DNA of 64,000 nucleotides, taken from Methylobacterium aerolatum. GTDB lineage: Bacteria; Pseudomonadota; Alphaproteobacteria; Rhizobiales; Beijerinckiaceae. A program made the position numbers and the translations under genes. Within the stretch, counting starts at the first letter, position 1. Each line of letters begins with the position of its first letter. The notes below the pieces were generated by a model. It was not told where the DNA came from and searched no databases. It saw only the letters and a program-made list of their open reading frames with translations. Where the stretch lies: positions 1 through 64,000 of the forward strand of contig NZ_BPQE01000028.1 of assembly GCF_022179085.1 (NCBI RefSeq), read 5' to 3'. This document shows, piece by piece, positions 25,403 to 34,223 of this stretch.

Positions 25403-26170
25403 TCAGCCGATCGGATCGCCGACCAGCGCGAAGGTAAGGACGTTCACCGAGGCAGCGCCGCCCCGTATCAGTGCCCGTGAAGCCGCATTGGCCGTCGAGC
25501 GCGTCGTCATCACATCGTCGATCAGGAGGATTCGGCGCCCCGCGATGAGGTGCCGGGCCGACGGCGGGACGCGGAAGGCTCCGGCGAGGTTCTCGGCCCG
25601 CGCCGCCCGGCTCAATCCGACCTGGGTCCGCGTGGCGCGGACACGCGCCAGCGCCGTCGGTGCCAGCGGAAGGCCCGCGCCCTCGGCGATGGGACGGGCG
25701 AGCAGGGCGGCTTGGTTGAACCGCCGCCGCCACAGCCGCCATCGGTGAAGGGGCACCGGGACCACGCAATCCGACTCGGCGATCAGGGCGCCGCCTGCCC
25801 CGGCCATCATGCGGGCCATCGGCTTGGCGAGGTCGAGGCGATCCTCGTATTTCAGGCGATGCACGAGGCGCCGGGCGACGTCGTCGTAGAGCACGGCGGC
25901 GCGGGCGCGGGCAAAGACGGGCGGGGCCGCGAAAGCCAGAGGCGAGACCAGCTGGCCGATGCCGAGATCGACGGCGAAGGGGATGCCGAGGCGGTCGCAC
26001 CGGGGCTCCTCGATGAGCCTCAGGCCGGACCAGCACGAGGGGCAGAAGGCACCCGGATCCGCCGTAGCGGTACCGCACGCTGCGCAGGATGGCGGGTAGA
26101 TGAGCGCGAGGGTGCGGGTGAGAGCGGTGGACAGGGCCCCGGCGGCCAGGCGGGCGGCCCGGCGGCTCAA
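25403..26170 (-). CDS. ComF family phosphoribosyltransferase-like protein
   Basis: A 255-residue protein with the ComF double-zinc-finger N-terminus (PPSCAACGTATADPGAFC then PSCWSGL; four Cys) and the type I PRTase PRPP motif RILLIDDVMTTRST near the C-terminus (about 206-219). In naturally competent bacteria ComF helps DNA uptake; the alphaproteobacterial role is unclear. It ends with NVLTFALVGDPIG. The spacer to the preceding GNAT gene is short (80 bp); the two are convergent. Confidence 0.9.
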   Translation of the reverse strand: MSRRAARLAAGALSTALTRTLALIYPPSCAACGTATADPGAFCPSCWSGLRLIEEPRCDRLGIPFAVDLGIGQLVSPLAFAAPPVFARARAAVLYDDVARRLVHRLKYEDRLDLAKPMARMMAGAGGALIAESDCVVPVPLHRWRLWRRRFNQAALLARPIAEGAGLPLAPTALARVRATRTQVGLSRAARAENLAGAFRVPPSARHLIAGRRILLIDDVMTTRSTANAASRALIRGGAASVNVLTFALVGDPIG

Positions 26171-26217
26171 GGGTGGGACGGCGCGCGACGCGCCGTCCCC
26201 GATGTCGCCGAAGGCGG

Positions 26218-26454
26218 TTAGCGCGCCATGACAGGGCGAACGCCCTGCTGCTGCTGCGCGGCCGCGCGATCCTTCGCGTTGGCGCGGGCGCGACCGATGG
26301 CGCAGCCGGCCGCTGCACCCGCGATGCCGTGGCCCGCGTAGTGGCCGGCGATGCCGCCGACGATCGCGCCCTTGATGCAGCCCTTCGCCTCGGCGGCGCC
26401 GGAAACGGAGAGGGCGGCCAGGGCGAAGGCGGTGCCGAGGATCATGCGCTTCAT
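26218..26454 (-). CDS. Small exported Gly-rich protein, 78 aa
   Basis: ATG 26454 begins a signal peptide (RMILGTAFALAALSVSGAAE, cleaved near AEAKG). The mature part is a Gly/Ala-rich zipper (IVGGIAGHYAGHGIAGAAAG), often called a glycine-zipper outer-membrane or surface motif, then a basic Gln-rich tail. Longer frames through 27402 are antisense to the methyltransferase gene. The function is unknown; envelope location is inferred. Confidence 0.7.
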   Translation of the reverse strand: MKRMILGTAFALAALSVSGAAEAKGCIKGAIVGGIAGHYAGHGIAGAAAGCAIGRARANAKDRAAAQQQQGVRPVMAR

Positions 26455-26601
26455 GTGTGATCTCCCATCTGTCGCGGTGGTCGAGCGACTGTCGCGGCAG
26501 GAACGGCGACCCCAGGATACGGTTCCGACAGCGTTCTCCCTGGGGCGATCACATTCGCGATGGGTGGCAACGGCGCGTATCCTACGCCATCTGAGGCAGC
26601 G

Positions 26602-27498
26602 ATGAGTACGCCCTCGCCCCTGTTCGACACAGCTCTTCTTCGCCGTCGCCTCCGGCGGGCGGTGACGGGCGGCTACGCGGATTTCCTCGTGGGGCGGATG
26701 GCCGAGGATCTCGATGATCGCCTTGCCACCGTGCTGCGGGAGTTCAAGACCGTGCTCGACCTCGCGACGCCCGGACGGTCCGCCGCCGCCGTGCTGACCG
26801 AGCGCTACCCGCAGGCCCGGCATCTGCGCCTTGCCCTGCTTCCCGAGGTGGTGGCGGGAACCGTCGTGGGCGATCCCGAGGCGCTGCCCCTCGCGCCGGC
26901 CTCCCTCGACCTCGCGGTGTCCCTCCTCGCCCTCCAGGCGGTGAACGATCTCCCCGGAACGCTGGTGCAGATCCGCCGGTCCCTGCGGCCGGACGGGCTG
27001 TTCGTGGCCTGCCTCCTCGGGGGGGCGACGCTCACCGAACTGCGCCAGTGCCTCACCCAGGCCGAGAGCGAGACCACGGGCGGCGTCAGTCCCCGGGTCG
27101 CGCCCTTCGCCGCGATCCGCGAGGCGGGCGGCCTGCTCCAGCGCGCGGGTTTCGCCCTGCCGGTGGCCGATTCGGACAGCCTGACGGTCCGCTATCCCGA
27201 TGCCTTCGCCCTGATGCGCGACCTGCGCGCCATGGGGATGACGAATCCCCTCCACGACCGCCGCCGCCGCCCCACCGGGCGGGCGACCCTGCTGCGGGCG
27301 GCTCAGATCTATCGGGAGCGCTTCGCCGACGCGGACGGGCGCATCCGCGCCACCTTCGAGATCCTGTGGCTCTCGGGCTGGGCGCCCCATGAGAGCCAGC
27401 AAAAGCCGCTGAAGCCGGGCAGCGCCACGGCGCGCCTCGCCGACGCCCTCGGAACCGTCGAACTCAAAGGCGACCCTCCGGTCGCGGGAGACACCTGA
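26602..27498 (+). CDS. SAM-dependent methyltransferase, NDUFAF5/BioC-like
   Basis: ATG 26602 is preferred over the longer frame from 26560. The 298-residue product opens DTALLRRRLRRAV and has a degenerate SAM motif (TVLDLATPG, about 49-57), the acidic ending of strand 2 (LRLALLPEVV), and LPLAPASLDLAVSLLALQAVNDLPG plus DGLFVACLLGG. This order matches the NDUFAF5 group, which in mitochondria hydroxylates a complex I subunit. A complex I subunit gene (NDUFA12) is also in this window, though 28 kb away. It is coupled by ATGA to the next gene. Confidence 0.75.
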   Translation: MSTPSPLFDTALLRRRLRRAVTGGYADFLVGRMAEDLDDRLATVLREFKTVLDLATPGRSAAAVLTERYPQARHLRLALLPEVVAGTVVGDPEALPLAPASLDLAVSLLALQAVNDLPGTLVQIRRSLRPDGLFVACLLGGATLTELRQCLTQAESETTGGVSPRVAPFAAIREAGGLLQRAGFALPVADSDSLTVRYPDAFALMRDLRAMGMTNPLHDRRRRPTGRATLLRAAQIYRERFADADGRIRATFEILWLSGWAPHESQQKPLKPGSATARLADALGTVELKGDPPVAGDT

Positions 27499-27857
27499 TG
27501 AAGACGTCGGATGCCAACCATCCCATCGCGGTCCTGCCCCAGGCGGGACGCGTCCGCGTGATGCTCGCCGGGTCGGTGGTGGCGGACACCGAGCGGGCGC
27601 TCCGCGTCGAGGAGGCCAACTACCCGCCGGTCTTCTACATTCCCCGCGACGATATCGCCGCCGACCTCTACGTGCCGTCCGCGACCCGCACGCATTGCCC
27701 CTACAAGGGCGATGCCCGGTATTTCGATCTCGTGGTCGGCGACACGCGCCGGGCCGACGCAGTGTGGAGCTACGAGACGCCCTTCCCCGCGCTCGCTGCG
27801 ATCGCGGGGCATGTCGCCTTCTATCCGAACCGCGTCGACGCCATCGAGACGACCTGA
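27498..27857 (+). CDS. DUF427 family protein
   Basis: A 119-residue protein whose ATG overlaps the methyltransferase stop (ATGA). It has the DUF427 signature: VVADTERALRVEEANYPPVFYIPRDD then THCPYKGDARYFDL, and AVWSYETPFPALAAI ... HVAFYPNRVD. The family forms a small beta-barrel of unknown biochemical role. Coupling to a methyltransferase gene is its only functional clue here. Confidence 0.85.
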   Translation: MKTSDANHPIAVLPQAGRVRVMLAGSVVADTERALRVEEANYPPVFYIPRDDIAADLYVPSATRTHCPYKGDARYFDLVVGDTRRADAVWSYETPFPALAAIAGHVAFYPNRVDAIETT

Positions 27858-27870
27858 GCCGCCGTCCGGC

Positions 27871-28110
27871 CTATTCCTCGACCTTCGCCACGGGGCGGTC
27901 GTTGCCCTGCGCGGTCTCGTCGTGCCACTGCCCGGCCTGATCCTGGTAGCGGATGCCCTCGGTGGAGCCGGGGACCTGCTGTTCCGCCGCCGCGGCCTGG
28001 GCCGCCTGAAGCGCCGACTCGCGGTCCGGGAAAGTCTCGGAGAAGACGTCGCCGACCTTGTAGGCGTAGCCGCCGTCATGCTCGACGATGTGGTAGGTGA
28101 CTTCCGTCAT
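27871..28110 (-). CDS. DUF2188-like small protein, 79 aa
   Basis: ATG 28110. The sequence (YHIVEHDGGYAYKVGDVFSE ... SALQAAQAAAAEQQ ... YQDQAGQWHDE) follows the DUF2188 pattern: a beta hairpin, a helix for the Ala-rich stretch, and a second strand pair with a W near the end. Such proteins are widespread and small in rhizobial genomes, with no known activity. It is convergent with DUF427. Confidence 0.75.
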   Translation of the reverse strand: MTEVTYHIVEHDGGYAYKVGDVFSETFPDRESALQAAQAAAAEQQVPGSTEGIRYQDQAGQWHDETAQGNDRPVAKVEE

Positions 28111-28221
28111 GGGGACTCCGGTTCGTGCCGATCCTGTCGAGCGCGAACCCCCGGCGCCGCTCGGCGGTTCCGTGGCCTCCGATCCGCCCGAATGACCGGC
28201 CAGAGCCGTGGGCACCGTTCC

Positions 28222-28521
28222 ATGAGGGCCACGATGACGCCGCGCCTCCGCCTCCGCCTGACCGTTCTCGGCCTGCCCGCCCTCGCCTGCGCCCTGGCGA
28301 TCTCGGCGGCGTCCGGTGCCCGCGCCGGGGAAGGCTTCCTCGACCGGCTGCTCGGCGGCACGCCGGGGGCGACGCCGGCCAACCCCTTCGCGTCGAACTA
28401 CCCGTCCGCGCCACCCTCGCCCGCCGAGGCGCGGGCCGCGCGGGATGCCCGCGCCGTCCGGCGTTCGCGGCGGGATGCCGAGGCGGGACCGGTGCCGCCC
28501 GGCCGGATCCCGGAGGAGTGA
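28222..28521 (+). CDS. Small exported hypothetical protein, 99 aa
   Basis: ATG 28222, or 28234. A signal peptide (LRLTVLGLPALACALAISAA, cleaved at ARAGE) is followed by EGFLDRLLGGTPGATPANPF and a Pro/Ala/Arg-rich, probably disordered tail. It ends 10 bp before the fabI stop in convergent orientation. The function is unknown. Confidence 0.55.
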   Translation: MRATMTPRLRLRLTVLGLPALACALAISAASGARAGEGFLDRLLGGTPGATPANPFASNYPSAPPSPAEARAARDARAVRRSRRDAEAGPVPPGRIPEE

Positions 28522-28531
28522 CCGGCCGCCG

Positions 28532-29362
28532 TCAGGCGTCGCCGACGACGCCCGCCTCGTCCTGCGCCTGCAGGACGTCGGGCCGCGGCATCGAGATGAT
28601 GTTGTAGCCCGAATCGACGAAATGGACCTCGCCTGTCACGCCGCCGGAGAGAGGCGAGAGCAGGTAGAGGGCCGAGCCCCCCACATCCTCCATGGAGACC
28701 GTGCGCCGGAGGGGAGCGTGGGCGCGCTGGTGGTTGAACATCAACCGCGCGTCAGCGATCCCCGCCCCGGCCAGCGTGCGCATCGGCCCGGCGGAGAGGG
28801 CATTCACCCGGATGCCGTCCGGCCCCAGATCCGACGCGAGGTAGCGGACCGAGGCTTCCAGCGCCGCCTTGGCGACGCCCATGACGTTGTAGTTCGGCAT
28901 CACCCGCGTCGAGCCGCCATAGGTAAGGGTCAGCAGGGAGCCGCCCGCCTTCATGCGCTTGGCGGCGCGCTGTGCGATCTCGGTGAAGGAGAAGCACGAG
29001 ATCGTCATGGTCCGCGAGAAATTCTCGCGGGTGGTGACATCGACGTAGCGGCCCTTCAGCTGCGCCTTGTCGGAGAAGCCGATGGCGTGGACCACGAAAT
29101 CGAGGGTGCCGTCGAAGCGCTCGTCCAGGGCGGCGAAGGCCGCATCGACGGAGGCGAGATCCTCCACGTCGCACGGCAGCACCACGTCCGAATCGAGCTT
29201 GGCGGCGAGCGGCGTCACCCGGCGGCCGAGGGCCTCCCCCTGGTAGGTGAAGGCGAGCTGGGCGCCGTGGGCGTGGAGCGTCTTGGCGATGCCCCAGGCG
29301 ATCGAGTGATCATTGGCGACGCCCATGATCAGGCCGCGCCGGCCCGCCATCAATCCTGTCAT
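28532..29362 (-). CDS. fabI: Enoyl-ACP reductase FabI
   Basis: NADH-dependent reduction of enoyl-ACP, the last step of each fatty acid elongation cycle. A 276-residue short-chain-dehydrogenase-like protein: cofactor segment GLIMGVANDHSIAWGIAK (about 10-27), and catalytic Tyr and Lys in LTYGGS and YNVMGVAKAALE (the Y-x6-K of FabI). SAGPMRTLAGAGI closes the active site. fabI, fabB and fabA lie in one direction, consistent with an operon. Cytosolic tetramer in the family; target of triclosan-type inhibitors. Confidence 0.95.
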   Translation of the reverse strand: MTGLMAGRRGLIMGVANDHSIAWGIAKTLHAHGAQLAFTYQGEALGRRVTPLAAKLDSDVVLPCDVEDLASVDAAFAALDERFDGTLDFVVHAIGFSDKAQLKGRYVDVTTRENFSRTMTISCFSFTEIAQRAAKRMKAGGSLLTLTYGGSTRVMPNYNVMGVAKAALEASVRYLASDLGPDGIRVNALSAGPMRTLAGAGIADARLMFNHQRAHAPLRRTVSMEDVGGSALYLLSPLSGGVTGEVHFVDSGYNIISMPRPDVLQAQDEAGVVGDA

Positions 29363-29504
29363 GCGTAACTGTCTTCTCGAAGGGGCGCCGCCCCCGACGG
29401 GGCGGGTCCGTGTGGCGGGTGAAGCGCAGGCCGGCCCGGCGATGCGGACAGTGCCGGGTCGGCCTTCGATCGTGTCCTGAGCCGCGGGCCCCCTCAGCGC
29501 CGCG

Positions 29505-30731
29505 TCAGGCGTCGATGTGTTTCAGCACCAGCGTCGCGTTCGTCCCGCCGAAGCCGAAGGAATTCGAGAGCACATGCCCGAGCTTGGCGCCGTCGCGGCG
29601 CGCGCGAAGGATCGGCATGTCGGCGAAGGCCGGATCGATCTCGTCGATGTGGGCGCTCTCGCAGATGAAGCCGTTGTTCATCATCAGCAGCGAGTAGATC
29701 GCCTCCTGCACGCCTGTGGCGCCCAGCGAGTGGCCGGTGAGCGACTTCGTGGCCGCGATGGGCGGGCAGTTCTCGCCCGTCCCGAAGACCTCGCGGATCG
29801 CCTCGATCTCCTTGTCGTCGCCGACCGGCGTCGAGGTGGCGTGCGGATTGATGTAGTCGATCCGCGCGCCCTTCAGGCCGGCGATCGCCTGCCGCATGCA
29901 GCGGATGGCGCCCTCGCCCGACGGGGCGACCATATCGTAGCCGTCCGAGGTGGCGCCATAACCGGCGATCTCGCCGTAGATCCGCGCGCCGCGCGCCTTG
30001 GCATGCTCGTATTCCTCCAGCACCAGGACGCCCGCGCCGCCCGCGATGACGAAGCCGTCACGGCCCTTGTCGTAGGCCCGCGAGGCCCGGGCGGGCGTGT
30101 CGTTGTACTTCGAGGACATGGCGCCCATGGCGTCGAACAGGACGGACAGCGTCCAATCCAGTTCCTCGCAGCCGCCCGCGAAGATGATGTCCTGGCGGCC
30201 GCCCTGGATAATCTCGGCAGCGTTGCCGATGCAGTGGTTCGACGTCGCGCAGGCGGACGAGATCGAATAGTTCACGCCCTTGATCTTGAACCACGTCGCC
30301 AGGGTCGCCGAGGCGGTGGAGGACATGGCCTTAGGCACCGCGAAGGGGCCGACCCGCTTCGGGCCCTTGCTGCGGGCGATGTCCGCCGCCTCGACGATGG
30401 CGTGGGTCGAGGGACCGCCGGAACCCATGATGATGCCGGTGCGCTCGTTCGAGACGTCGCCCTCCTCGAGCCCGGCATCCCGGATCGCCTGCTCCATCGC
30501 AACCTGATTCCAGGCGGTGCCGCCGCCGTGGAAGCGCATGGCGCGGCGATCAACCACCGTCTCGGGGTCGAGGCTCGGCGCGCCCTGCACCTGGCAGCGG
30601 AACCCGTGCTCGGCGAAGGGGGCGGAATGGGAGATGCCGGAGCGGGCCTCGCGCAGGGAGGCCAGCACCTCTTGGGTGTTGTTGCCGATGGACGAGACGA
30701 TGCCCATCCCCGTGATGACGACGCGGCGCAT
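29505..30731 (-). CDS. fabB: 3-oxoacyl-ACP synthase I FabB
   Basis: Condenses malonyl-ACP with acyl-ACP and is needed for unsaturated fatty acids together with FabA. It has 408 residues with the thiolase-fold triad: Cys in [16 protein letters not shown] (about 160), His in [12 protein letters not shown] (about 296) and His in [12 protein letters not shown] (about 331). The end [12 protein letters not shown] is typical. It lies between fabI and fabA on the minus strand. Confidence 0.95.
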   Translation of the reverse strand: MRRVVITGMGIVSSIGNNTQEVLASLREARSGISHSAPFAEHGFRCQVQGAPSLDPETVVDRRAMRFHGGGTAWNQVAMEQAIRDAGLEEGDVSNERTGIIMGSGGPSTHAIVEAADIARSKGPKRVGPFAVPKAMSSTASATLATWFKIKGVNYSISSACATSNHCIGNAAEIIQGGRQDIIFAGGCEELDWTLSVLFDAMGAMSSKYNDTPARASRAYDKGRDGFVIAGGAGVLVLEEYEHAKARGARIYGEIAGYGATSDGYDMVAPSGEGAIRCMRQAIAGLKGARIDYINPHATSTPVGDDKEIEAIREVFGTGENCPPIAATKSLTGHSLGATGVQEAIYSLLMMNNGFICESAHIDEIDPAFADMPILRARRDGAKLGHVLSNSFGFGGTNATLVLKHIDA

Positions 30732-30916
30732 GGAACGACCAAACCTCCGTCACGGCCTCGGTCGCCCGGGCCGCGTTGCGGTCAGCTAAGGGGTAGCTGG
30801 TCCAATCACAACAGCCGGAAACGGGAGACGTTGCTTGAAAGGGCCCGTTTCCGGGCCTGGATACAGCGCCGGACCCGCCTCCGGCTCACTCGAACCCGGC
30901 GGATGGATCCGCGAAA

Positions 30917-31456
30917 TCAGGATTGGAACAGGGCGACGCGCAGATCGCTCGCCTCGTAGATCCGGTTGCCGTCCGCCTCAAGCCAGCCATCGGCGATCCC
31001 GAGCACGAGGCGGCCCTGGCGGACGCGCTTGATGTCGATGCCGTAGACGACCTTCTTGGTGGTGGGCAGCACCTGCTCCGCGAACTTGACCTCGCCGACA
31101 CCGAGCGCCCGGCCCCGTCCGGGAGCCCCGAGCCAGCCAAGGTGGAAGCCTACGAGCTGCCAAAGGGCATCGAGCCCGAGGCATCCCGGCATCACCGGAT
31201 CGCCCTGAAAATGGCAGGGGAAGAACCAGAGGTCCGGCCGAATGTCGAACTCGGCGAGCACATGGCCCTTGCCGTGGGCGCCGCCCTCCTGGCCGATCGA
31301 CGTGATGCGATCGAACATCAGCATGGGCGGCAGCGGCAACTGCGCGTTGCCGGCGCCGAACAACTCCCCGCGCCCGCAGGCCAGCAGATCCTCGTAGGAG
31401 TAGCTCGACCGGCGGTTCGGGGCCGGCGATTGCGCGGTATCGGCGTCAGGCGGCAT
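30917..31456 (-). CDS. fabA: 3-hydroxydecanoyl-ACP dehydratase/isomerase FabA
   Basis: Introduces the cis double bond at C10 in unsaturated fatty acid synthesis. A 179-residue hot-dog fold protein: catalytic His in [14 protein letters not shown] (about 78) and Asp in [13 protein letters not shown] (about 92), with RPGRG-type loop [12 protein letters not shown]. It is the first gene of the fabA-fabB pair and is divergent from irr, an arrangement known in alphaproteobacteria. Confidence 0.95.
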   Translation of the reverse strand: MPPDADTAQSPAPNRRSSYSYEDLLACGRGELFGAGNAQLPLPPMLMFDRITSIGQEGGAHGKGHVLAEFDIRPDLWFFPCHFQGDPVMPGCLGLDALWQLVGFHLGWLGAPGRGRALGVGEVKFAEQVLPTTKKVVYGIDIKRVRQGRLVLGIADGWLEADGNRIYEASDLRVALFQS

Positions 31457-31665
31457 GAAGGCGCAGAGGATTCCACAAGAAGGGCGACCCGCCGCCGACC
31501 ACCGACGACGTGTCCGGCCGGGGGGTTAACACGGGCGGCGGCTCGATCAAAGCGGCAGTCTGCGGTGGGGCGCCGCCGAAGGGGGAGCCCGGCGGGTTGC
31601 GACCCGGGGCCACCTTCCATATACTCATGGTTCCCTTCGCCATTTTGTCGAGCGTACCCACCGAT

Positions 31666-32184
31666 ATGTCCGAGATGGTGCCCCTTCAGGCGGTCCTCAG
31701 CGGTCGCATGCCGACCCTGTCCGTGGACGCCACCGCGGCCGGCCGCCGTGGTTGCCCGCTCTCGGACCTGCGCGAGCGCCTGCGCCGCGCCGGACTCCGG
31801 CCGACCCGCCAGCGCCTGTCGCTCGGCTGGCTGCTCTTCGGCCGGGGCGACCGTCACCTGACGGCGGAAATGCTCTACGACGAGGCGATGCGGGCCAAGG
31901 TGCCGGTGTCCTTGGCCACTGTCTACAACACCCTCCACCAGTTCACCGAGGCGGGCCTGCTGCGTCAGCTCGCCTTGGACGGGTCGAAGGCTTACTTCGA
32001 CACCAACCCGTCCGAGCACCACCACTTCTACCTGGAGGAAGAGGGCGCGGTGATCGACATGCCGGATTGCGGCATCACAGTCGATTCGCTGCCCGAGGCC
32101 CCCGAAGGCATGGAGATCGCGGGCGTGGAGGTGATCGTCCGCCTGCGCCGCCGCCGCCCCGCCGGTCGCCGCCAGCAGGGCTGA
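31666..32184 (+). CDS. irr: Irr, Fur-family iron response regulator
   Basis: Transcriptional regulator that responds to haem status in rhizobia and relatives. ATG 31666 is chosen; ATG 31627 and 31708 are alternatives. Signatures: LRERLRRAGLRPTRQRLSLG winged-helix start, VSLATVYNTLHQFTEAGLL recognition helix, and a triple-His SEHHHFYLEE in place of a full Fur metal set. GCP near the N-terminus (RRGCPLSD) is in the position of the haem regulatory motif of Irr. Divergent from fabA; a terminator follows. Confidence 0.9.
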   Translation: MSEMVPLQAVLSGRMPTLSVDATAAGRRGCPLSDLRERLRRAGLRPTRQRLSLGWLLFGRGDRHLTAEMLYDEAMRAKVPVSLATVYNTLHQFTEAGLLRQLALDGSKAYFDTNPSEHHHFYLEEEGAVIDMPDCGITVDSLPEAPEGMEIAGVEVIVRLRRRRPAGRRQQG

Positions 32185-32221
32185 AGCGCGCTCTTTCAGA
32201 TCCGGGCTCGCAGATTTAAGG

Positions 32222-32259
32222 CCCGCCGGAACGCTCAAGGGCGTCCCGGCGGGTTTTTT
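32222..32259 (+). terminator. Rho-independent terminator of irr
   Basis: Stem CCCGCCGG/CCGGCGGG (32222-32229 and 32246-32253) with an inner ACGCTCAAGGGCGT loop region, followed directly by six T. It lies 38 bp after the irr stop. Confidence 0.85.
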
Positions 32260-32279
32260 GTTTCTTGCTCAGACCCGGT

Positions 32280-32373
32280 CGTCATTGCGAGCGCAGCGAC
32301 GCAATCCAGGGCGGCGCCACGTCTTGAGAAGTCCCGCTTCCCTGGATTGCTTCGCTTTCGCTCGCAATGACGG
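32280..32373. repeat. REP-like inverted repeat
   Basis: GTCATTGCGAGCG...GCAATCCAGGG is mirrored by CCCTGGATTGC...CGCTCGCAATGAC about 50 bp further on, forming a long hairpin between the convergent irr and SH3-protein genes. It is the best example of the GCGAGCGAAGC repeat also seen partially at 19164-19228, 21335-21446 and 38459-38486. Confidence 0.85.
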
Positions 32374-32416
32374 AGTGCGCGGGCGGGTTGAGCCAGTCTC
32401 TGCTCCGTACCGCGTG

Positions 32417-32986
32417 CTAATCCACCGTCTCGTTCGGATATACGCCCCACAGCCGGTTCTGCCGGATGTAGCCGTCCACGTCGCGCTTGCTCGGCAGGGA
32501 GACGATGAGGCGGCACCAGCCGCCGGTGCATTTCTTGACGCTGCCGATCACCCCCGTCTGGAGACGGGCCTCGTCGGCGGAGGTATCGTCGGGCGAGGAC
32601 CGCAGGGGCACATCCGGCTTGATGCCGTTCTTCTCCGGCCCCGCATTGACGATCGCCGTCCGGCGGCCCGAGAGGAGGGAGTGGAGCACCCAACCCTCGG
32701 TTCCCTCGGAATCGCGGATCCGCCGCCAAGTCTCGAATTCGCCGACGATCTCCACGGGCAATCCCGCGCGCTGGAACACCCACAGGGTGCGATGATCCTT
32801 GGAGGGGCCCTCCCGCAGGTTCACGCGATCCGTCTTGAGGCTGGCGTAGCGCGGCAGCGGCAACTTCGTGACCGGGCCGACGCCGCTCTCCTGGGCCGAG
32901 GCGGCGGACACGGCACCGGGGGCCGTCGAGGCCATCACCGCGCCGATCATCATGGCCGCCGCCGCAATCGGTCCATGTTGGCGCAT
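32417..32986 (-). CDS. Exported SH3-like domain protein
   Basis: A 189-residue protein. Signal peptide AAAAMMIGAVMASTAPGAVS, then a bacterial SH3-like domain (LKTDRVNLREGPSKDHRTLW ... GWVLHSLLSGRRTAIV, about 49-115) and a second short SH3-like repeat (IGSVKKCTGGWCRLIVSLP) ending WGVYPNETVD. Such proteins bind or sense the cell wall or outer envelope (family knowledge). Several alphaproteobacteria place this gene beside irr or the 2-hydroxyacid dehydrogenase, as here. Confidence 0.8.
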   Translation of the reverse strand: MRQHGPIAAAAMMIGAVMASTAPGAVSAASAQESGVGPVTKLPLPRYASLKTDRVNLREGPSKDHRTLWVFQRAGLPVEIVGEFETWRRIRDSEGTEGWVLHSLLSGRRTAIVNAGPEKNGIKPDVPLRSSPDDTSADEARLQTGVIGSVKKCTGGWCRLIVSLPSKRDVDGYIRQNRLWGVYPNETVD

Positions 32987-33165
32987 CGTGTTTCCAGTCC
33001 CGCTTCGCAGGCGTGCCGTCGGATGCCGGTCCGGCCTCCGATTGTGTTCCGCCGGGCCTCTGATAGACAGACCTCAGGGAGACGCACGGCCCGGTCCGTC
33101 CGGTCTGTGTGGCGAAACTCCGTTAACGGTTTCTTGCGGCCAGAGGGCCCCGGGGGGAGTGAGAC

Positions 33166-34164
33166 GTGTCGAAGCGCAAGCCGCTCGTGGTGGTGACACG
33201 GCGTCTGCCGGATGCCGTGGAAACGCGGATGCGCGAGCTGTTCGACGTTCGCCTGAACGACAGCGACACCCCCCTGTCCGGTGACGCCTTGGCCTCCGCC
33301 CTGCGCGAGGCGGACGTGCTGGTGCCCACCGTGACGGACAAGATCGATTCCGGGTTGCTGGCGCAGGCCGGCCCGAACCTTCGCCTGATCGCGAATTTCG
33401 GCAACGGCGTCGATCACATCGATGTCGGCGTCGCGCTGGAGCGCGGCATCACCGTCACCAATACCCCCGGCGTCCTCACCGAGGACACCGCCGATATGAC
33501 CATGGGCCTGATCCTGGCCGTCGCCCGGCGCGTGGCCGAGGGCGCCCGGATCATCCCCGACGACGACTGGACCACCGGCTGGTCGCCGACCTGGATGCTC
33601 GGCCGCCGCATCACCGGCAAGCGCCTCGGCATCGTCGGTATGGGCCGGATCGGCCAGGCGCTCGCCAAGCGCGCCCGCGCCTTCGGCCTGCAGGTCCACT
33701 ATCACAACCGGCGCCGGGTCCCGGCCGCGATCGAGGGCGCCCTCGACGCGACCTACTGGGAATCCCTCGACCAGATGCTCGCCCGCGTCGACATCGTCTC
33801 GGTGAACTGCCCCCACACGCCGGCGACCTACCATCTCCTGTCCGCCCGCCGCCTCAAGCTCCTGAAGCCGGAGGCTATCGTCGTGAACACCGCCCGCGGC
33901 GAGGTGATCGACGAGAGCGCCCTGGCCCGCCTCATCGAATCGGGCGAGATCTCGGCCGCCGGCCTCGATGTGTTCGAGCAGGAGCCCGCCGTGAGCCCGC
34001 GCCTCGTGAAGCTCGCCCGCCAGGGCAAGGTGGTCCTGCTGCCTCACATGGGCTCGGCCACCTTCGAGAGTCGCGTCGACATGGGCGAGAAGGTGATCAT
34101 CAACATCCGCACCTTCATGGACGGCCACCGCCCGCCGGACCGGATCCTGCCCAGCATGCTCTGA
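33166..34164 (+). CDS. D-isomer-specific 2-hydroxyacid dehydrogenase (glyoxylate/hydroxypyruvate reductase-like)
   Basis: A 332-residue protein starting at GTG 33166 after GGGGGGAGTGAG. The substrate domain carries NFGNGVDHIDV; the NAD(P) domain GIVGMGRIGQALA (about 151-163); and the active-site residues are Arg in NTARGEVID, Glu in FEQEPAV and His in LPHMGSAT. This matches the rhizobial-order glyoxylate/hydroxypyruvate reductase group. Whether it serves the serine cycle (HprA role) or general 2-hydroxyacid reduction cannot be decided from sequence, so no symbol is given. Confidence 0.85.
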   Translation: MSKRKPLVVVTRRLPDAVETRMRELFDVRLNDSDTPLSGDALASALREADVLVPTVTDKIDSGLLAQAGPNLRLIANFGNGVDHIDVGVALERGITVTNTPGVLTEDTADMTMGLILAVARRVAEGARIIPDDDWTTGWSPTWMLGRRITGKRLGIVGMGRIGQALAKRARAFGLQVHYHNRRRVPAAIEGALDATYWESLDQMLARVDIVSVNCPHTPATYHLLSARRLKLLKPEAIVVNTARGEVIDESALARLIESGEISAAGLDVFEQEPAVSPRLVKLARQGKVVLLPHMGSATFESRVDMGEKVIINIRTFMDGHRPPDRILPSML

Positions 34165-34223
34165 GGCCGGGGCGGCGCGCCTCCTGTCGCCCGCCGTGAG
34201 GGCGACGCGGTGGCGCCTCCTCG

